Source of the DNA: Patescibacteria group bacterium
GTDB taxonomy: Bacteria > Patescibacteriota > Microgenomatia > UBA12405
DNA length: 42,566 nt
Assembly: GCA_013387215.1 (NCBI GenBank)
Contig: WARW01000001.1
Location: 76,735 to 119,300, forward strand
Reading direction: 5' to 3'
In this document: positions 39,084-42,566 of the stretch, piece by piece
Layout of the letters: each line of letters opens with the position of its first letter
Position numbering within the stretch: the first letter of the stretch is position 1
Made by a program: the position numbers and the translations under genes
The notes under the pieces: model-generated
The model's input: the letters and a program-made list of their open reading frames with translations, nothing else
What the model was told of the DNA's origin: nothing
Database searches by the model: none

Positions 39084-39500
39084 ATGGAGATAAATGTATA
39101 TACAGATGGGGGAGCCCGCGGCAATCCGGGAATTGCTGGTTATGGTTTAGTTATTTATGGCGAAAATTCAGACATTATTTACAAACAAGCCAAATATTTG
39201 GGCATTAAAACTAATAACGAGGCCGAATATATGGCATTAATTGGTGCCTTGGATTGGATCGTTAACAACAAAGATATTCATAATATCACTAAAATAAATT
39301 TTTATTCTGATTCTCAGCTTTTGGTTCGACAAATTCAAGGTATTTATCGGGTAAAAGCTCAAAATTTGATCCCATTGTTTACTCAGGTTCGTCGCTATTT
39401 ATCTGATTCAAAATTACCTTATCAGTTCAAAGATGTCAGGCGCGAATTTAATAAATTTGCCGATGAATTGGCAAATCAAGCCATGGATCAAAAATGCTGA
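39084..39500 (+). CDS. rnhA: Ribonuclease HI family protein
   Basis: 138 residues, RNase H fold. The four acidic active-site residues can be seen: Asp in VYTDGGARGNPG, Glu in TNNEAEYMAL, Asp in FYSDSQLLV, and Asp in FADELANQA near the C-terminus. It cuts the RNA strand of RNA-DNA hybrids and removes primers and R-loops. It is the first gene of a unit followed after one base by the VanW gene. Confidence 0.93.
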   Translation: MEINVYTDGGARGNPGIAGYGLVIYGENSDIIYKQAKYLGIKTNNEAEYMALIGALDWIVNNKDIHNITKINFYSDSQLLVRQIQGIYRVKAQNLIPLFTQVRRYLSDSKLPYQFKDVRREFNKFADELANQAMDQKC

Positions 39501-39501
39501 T

Positions 39502-41220
39502 ATGAAACACAAACTGCTCATTTTATTAGCTTTACTCATTATCCTAATACCGCCAGCAGTTTTGTTTATCCCGATTATTCGCAATTATGATAAAAGTGCT
39601 ACTAACACCTCTATTCTTGGCAAAGACTACTCCAATCTTTCCCGCGACCAAATAATTAGCAAACTAAATAATGATTTTGATTTGCCCCAATCAGTAACCT
39701 TAAAAACAGCCACGAAAGATTACGCTTTGAATTTGGCAACTTTTTCCGCTCAAATCGACAAAGAAAAGATAGCCAGCACTATTCTTTATCGTCGTTTAAA
39801 TGAAGGAATTATTTCCTATGTTAAGTATTTTTTTGCTCCTAAAAGATTTGACTTAAATATTACTTTTGATAACAACGCCCTTGATAAATATTTAACTGAT
39901 CTTTCCAGCCAAGTTAATAAATCAAACATCCCCACAGAACTTGAGGTCAAAAATGGAACTATTACTGTTTCTAAAGGAGAACTAGGTCAGGAAATGGAAA
40001 CAGAGAAACTTAAAGATACTTTAATATCTAGTTTGGTTATTGGTCAGGCAGCCAAACCAATAGATATTCCTTTTAAAGTAACCGGCTCTATTCCTACTGA
40101 TCAAGAAATAAACGACACAAAAATTAAGGCTCAAAAATTAATCGGTAAAAGTTTAATTCTAACCGCTGATACCAGCAAAATAACTTTGGATGATAAGACT
40201 TTAATTTCTTGGTTGGATTTTAAAAATAATTATCAAACAGCCAAGATCGATGAATATGTCAAAAACACTTCTCAAAGTTTAAGACGTGATCCTGTTAATG
40301 CTATTTTTAAATTTGAAAATAATAAGGTTTTGGAATTCCAACCGGCTCAAAATGGTATTAAACCCAAAGATTCAGAATTATCAGATCTCATTAAAAATTC
40401 TATTGATAAATTAGTTAATCAGCAGGAAGCTCTCATAACTGAAAGTATTCCAGTCGAAACCATCGCTCCTTTAGTTAAAAATGATGATGCCAACAATCTT
40501 GGTATTAAAGAATTATTAGGCCGGGGAGTATCTACCTTTCATCATTCCGATTCAACCAGAAACATGAATATCGAAAAAGGTTCGGCTATTGTCAATCGAA
40601 TTCTAGTTGCCCCGGGTGAAACTTTTTCATTTATTAAAAATCTAGGTGATGTTTCTTTGGAGGCTGGATTCAAAAAAGCCTACATTATTCGTCAGGGAAA
40701 AACTGAACTTGATGTTGGAGGTGGAATTTGCCAAGTTTCTACCACTCTTTTCCGGGCGATGCTCAATGCTGGTCTAGATATTACTTCCCGTCAAAATCAT
40801 GCTTATCGTGTTAGTTATTATGAAGAAGATTCTAAACCTGGTTTTGATGCCACTGTTTTTGTCCCCAGTCCAGATTTGAAGTTTATAAATGATACTGGCC
40901 ATTATGTATTAGTTCAAAATACCTTTGATCTTCCTAACCGAACTTTAACTTATGAAATTTATGGTACTTCTGATGGCCGCAAATCTACTATAAGTAATTA
41001 TCGTCAGTGGGATGCTCAACCAGCTCCACCTGATCAATACATTGATGATCCTACTTTACCTATGGGTAAAGTTGTTCAAGATGAACATCGGGTTCCTGGT
41101 CTTAAAACTGCTTTTGATTGGACAGTAACCGATAGTAGTGGCAAAACTCTTCATCAAAAAACATTTCAATCTGTTTACACTCCTTGGGCAGCAGTTTATC
41201 GTCGGGGAACTGGTCAATGA
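39502..41220 (+). CDS. VanW family protein with peptidoglycan-binding-like region
   Basis: 572 residues from ATG 39502. An N-terminal membrane anchor (about 4-26) is followed by two repeats of a peptidoglycan-binding-like domain (about 35-330), then the VanW domain (about 360-500): GVSTFHHSDSTRNMNIEKG, LVAPGETFSFIKNLGD and DVGGGICQVSTTLFRAML. A C-terminal beta region follows. The family is named for a vancomycin-resistance cluster gene, but its activity is unknown. It probably acts on or in the cell wall. It overlaps the deaminase gene by ATGA. Confidence 0.92.
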   Translation: MKHKLLILLALLIILIPPAVLFIPIIRNYDKSATNTSILGKDYSNLSRDQIISKLNNDFDLPQSVTLKTATKDYALNLATFSAQIDKEKIASTILYRRLNEGIISYVKYFFAPKRFDLNITFDNNALDKYLTDLSSQVNKSNIPTELEVKNGTITVSKGELGQEMETEKLKDTLISSLVIGQAAKPIDIPFKVTGSIPTDQEINDTKIKAQKLIGKSLILTADTSKITLDDKTLISWLDFKNNYQTAKIDEYVKNTSQSLRRDPVNAIFKFENNKVLEFQPAQNGIKPKDSELSDLIKNSIDKLVNQQEALITESIPVETIAPLVKNDDANNLGIKELLGRGVSTFHHSDSTRNMNIEKGSAIVNRILVAPGETFSFIKNLGDVSLEAGFKKAYIIRQGKTELDVGGGICQVSTTLFRAMLNAGLDITSRQNHAYRVSYYEEDSKPGFDATVFVPSPDLKFINDTGHYVLVQNTFDLPNRTLTYEIYGTSDGRKSTISNYRQWDAQPAPPDQYIDDPTLPMGKVVQDEHRVPGLKTAFDWTVTDSSGKTLHQKTFQSVYTPWAAVYRRGTGQ

Positions 41221-41696
41221 AATTTCTAAGCGGTGAAGAAAAACAAACAGCTCTAAATTATATTGAAAAGTGTGCTCAAATAGCCAAACTTTCACCTTGT
41301 TTTCGATCAAAATGCGGCTCAATTATTGTTAAAAATGATATTATCATTGGTACTGGTTTTAATTCACCGCCTCTTAACCAAAAGCTTGATCATTGCCTCA
41401 AAGACGAACTACCGTCAAATTTCAAATCCGACAAAACTTGTTGTGTGCATGCTGAGCAAAGAGCCATTCTTGATGCCTTAAAAAATAATCAGGATCTTTC
41501 CGGTTCAAGAATTTATTTTATTCGGCTGGATTCGAACAATCAAATTCTTAAAGCTGGCAAGCCCTATTGCACCATTTGCAGCAAAATGTGCCTTGATTCA
41601 GGTATTTCTGAATTTGTTTTATGGCATGAAGAAGGTGTTTGTGTCTATAATACCGATGAATACAACACCCTTTCTTTTCAATATCGGGAAGATTAA
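41217..41696 (+). CDS. Cytidine/deoxycytidylate deaminase-like protein
   Basis: 159 residues. Zinc-dependent deaminase motifs: CCVHAEQRAILDAL with the His ligand and catalytic Glu, and PYCTICSKMCLDSG with the two Cys ligands. FRSKCGSIIVKNDIIIGTGFN is typical of the dCMP deaminase/ComEB branch. The substrate cannot be decided from sequence. The start overlaps the VanW stop (ATGA). The stop overlaps that of convergent tsaD by a few bases. Confidence 0.87.
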   Translation: MKFLSGEEKQTALNYIEKCAQIAKLSPCFRSKCGSIIVKNDIIIGTGFNSPPLNQKLDHCLKDELPSNFKSDKTCCVHAEQRAILDALKNNQDLSGSRIYFIRLDSNNQILKAGKPYCTICSKMCLDSGISEFVLWHEEGVCVYNTDEYNTLSFQYRED

Positions 41697-42566
41697 AGTT
41701 GGGCTCTTGGGTCTCGATCCAGACTATCAATATCTTCCACAAATTCATTTCTCAAGGCTTTGTAATATCCGGCAGTTCCAATCATCGCCGCATTATCAGT
41801 ATTTAATTCTTTTTTAACTGGCATAAAAATTGGAATATTCATTTCTTTTGATACTTTTCTCAATTCTTTTCTTAATTCTTGGTTTGCTAAAACTCCGCCG
41901 CTTGCCAATAAACTTGTTGGCATATAAAAATTGATCGCTCTTTTGAATTTTACTATTAAACTGTCAAAAACAGCTTTCTGGTAACTAGCAGCTAAATCAG
42001 ACATTTTTTCGGCAATTTTTTCCTTTGGCCAATCTTTTATTTGATAATAAAAAGATGTTTTTAGTCCGGAAAACGAATAATCAAAATTCTTTTGATTTGC
42101 TAATGGGCGGGGAAGTTTTAACCAATCAGAATTGCCGTTTAATGCCAGTCTTTCGATAATTGGACCGCCAGGATATCCAAGTCCCATCATTTTCGCCGCT
42201 TTATCTAGTGCCTCACCAGCCGCATCATCCAATGTTTCCCCAATAAGTGTATATTTTCCGATTTCCTCCATCATAAATAATTTTGTGTGTCCGCCGGAAA
42301 CTGTCATTGCCAAAGCTGGAAACTTAATCTCTCGGTGTGGCTTTCCAAATTTATTTTTAGTGAAATTTGCCAAAATATGACCCTCAACATGATTAACGGC
42401 AATTAATTTTTTATTGTATTTCTTGGCCAATTCTTTAGCTTTATTTACGCCTATTCCCAAGGCAATTGCCAATCCAGGTCCCAAAGTCACTGCAATCGCA
42501 TCAATGCTTTTCATTCCCTCATCAATATAGTCCGTTACATTTTCTTTTTTGGAAATATTAAAAGCT
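41693..42566 (-). CDS. tsaD: tRNA threonylcarbamoyladenosine transferase TsaD, 5' end cut by window
   Basis: The frame stays open through the ATG at 42514 to the window edge, so the true start lies outside. The visible 290 residues include DAIAVTLGPGLA, HVEGHILANF (a metal-binding His pair H-x-x-x-H), SGGHTKLF, TLDDAAGEALDKAAKMMGLGYPGG, FSGLKTS, LLASGGVLANQELR and DNAAMIGTAGYY. TsaD with TsaB, TsaE and TsaC makes t6A37 in tRNAs that read ANN codons. The first metal His motif is only partly visible. No other tsa gene is in the window. Confidence 0.95.
   Translation of the reverse strand, partial: AFNISKKENVTDYIDEGMKSIDAIAVTLGPGLAIALGIGVNKAKELAKKYNKKLIAVNHVEGHILANFTKNKFGKPHREIKFPALAMTVSGGHTKLFMMEEIGKYTLIGETLDDAAGEALDKAAKMMGLGYPGGPIIERLALNGNSDWLKLPRPLANQKNFDYSFSGLKTSFYYQIKDWPKEKIAEKMSDLAASYQKAVFDSLIVKFKRAINFYMPTSLLASGGVLANQELRKELRKVSKEMNIPIFMPVKKELNTDNAAMIGTAGYYKALRNEFVEDIDSLDRDPRAQL

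Noticed and set aside
39433-39501. N-terminal extension of the VanW protein into the RNase H gene
   Set aside because: The extension is frame-shifted RNase H coding sequence; the ATG at 39502 gives a normal membrane anchor start.
1-42566. Alternative genetic code with UGA read as glycine
   Set aside because: Several genes end naturally in TGA, including ATGA overlaps at 18047, 28391, 29627 and 41217, and no conserved Gly is encoded by TGA.
1-42566. CRISPR arrays, insertion sequences, prophage or restriction-modification genes
   Set aside because: No regularly spaced repeats, transposase, integrase, capsid or methyltransferase gene was found.

Overview
The window looks like chromosomal DNA of a Candidate Phyla Radiation (Patescibacteria) bacterium. 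A Microgenomates-like lineage is my best guess, from gene content and from oddities of the 16S rRNA; I could not run a phylogeny. The DNA is AT-rich and very tightly packed, and it uses the standard bacterial code: many genes end in TGA, so the UGA-glycine code of Gracilibacteria is excluded. The gene set is typical of the group: class A penicillin-binding proteins, several GT-C membrane glycosyltransferases, a VanW protein, a SpoIID/3D-domain set of wall proteins, T4SS-pilin-like peptides and fragments of central carbon metabolism.

Layout. 1-4353 (minus): two tandem class A PBPs, a membrane protein and a nucleotidyltransferase. 4408-8846 (plus): envelope glycan genes (GT2, GT-C, a DUF1648-like protein, a WecA/MraY-type transferase). 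8821-14020 (minus): a PEGA/SH3 lipoprotein, then a sugar-metabolism cluster read rpiB, pgk, a small unknown gene, gap, an rpe-like gene and a LOG gene. 14051-17193: a YgjP-type metalloprotein, an HD-GYP protein, exonuclease III, a SIMPL protein and tRNA-Tyr. 17232-20771: membrane proteins and recF. 20834-23424: an unknown gene with a structured leader, then a solitary 16S rRNA gene with its own promoters, boxB/boxA-like leader, processing stem and terminator, and no 23S after it. 23430-26692: GT-C protein, uppS, two pilin-like peptides. 26724-33181: a wall cluster (SpoIID, C15-peptidase-like, PH domain, PP2C-like/propeller), a 3D-domain protein and smpB. 33274-34324: an unknown membrane protein and the tmRNA gene. 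34371-42566: a conserved membrane protein, comF, an SPFH protein, an archaeal-type triosephosphate isomerase, a membrane-anchored solute-binding protein, RNase H, VanW, a deaminase and the start-truncated tsaD.

The strongest pattern is in gene starts. About twenty first genes of transcription units have a -10 box, often the extended form TGnTAnnnT, only 5-8 bases (up to 11) before the start codon, so their mRNAs should begin at or almost at the start codon (leaderless). Only four genes (start codons at 12444 and 21373 on minus, 31896 and 33274 on plus) have a strong Shine-Dalgarno sequence, and these have longer leaders, some structured. Other notable points are a tRNA-Tyr with archaeal/eukaryotic features (C1-G72, short variable region), an archaeal-type TIM, a tmRNA with a predicted tag of about 28 residues ending in ALAFA close to smpB, and a 16S gene with unusual bases at primer sites and at position 1400.
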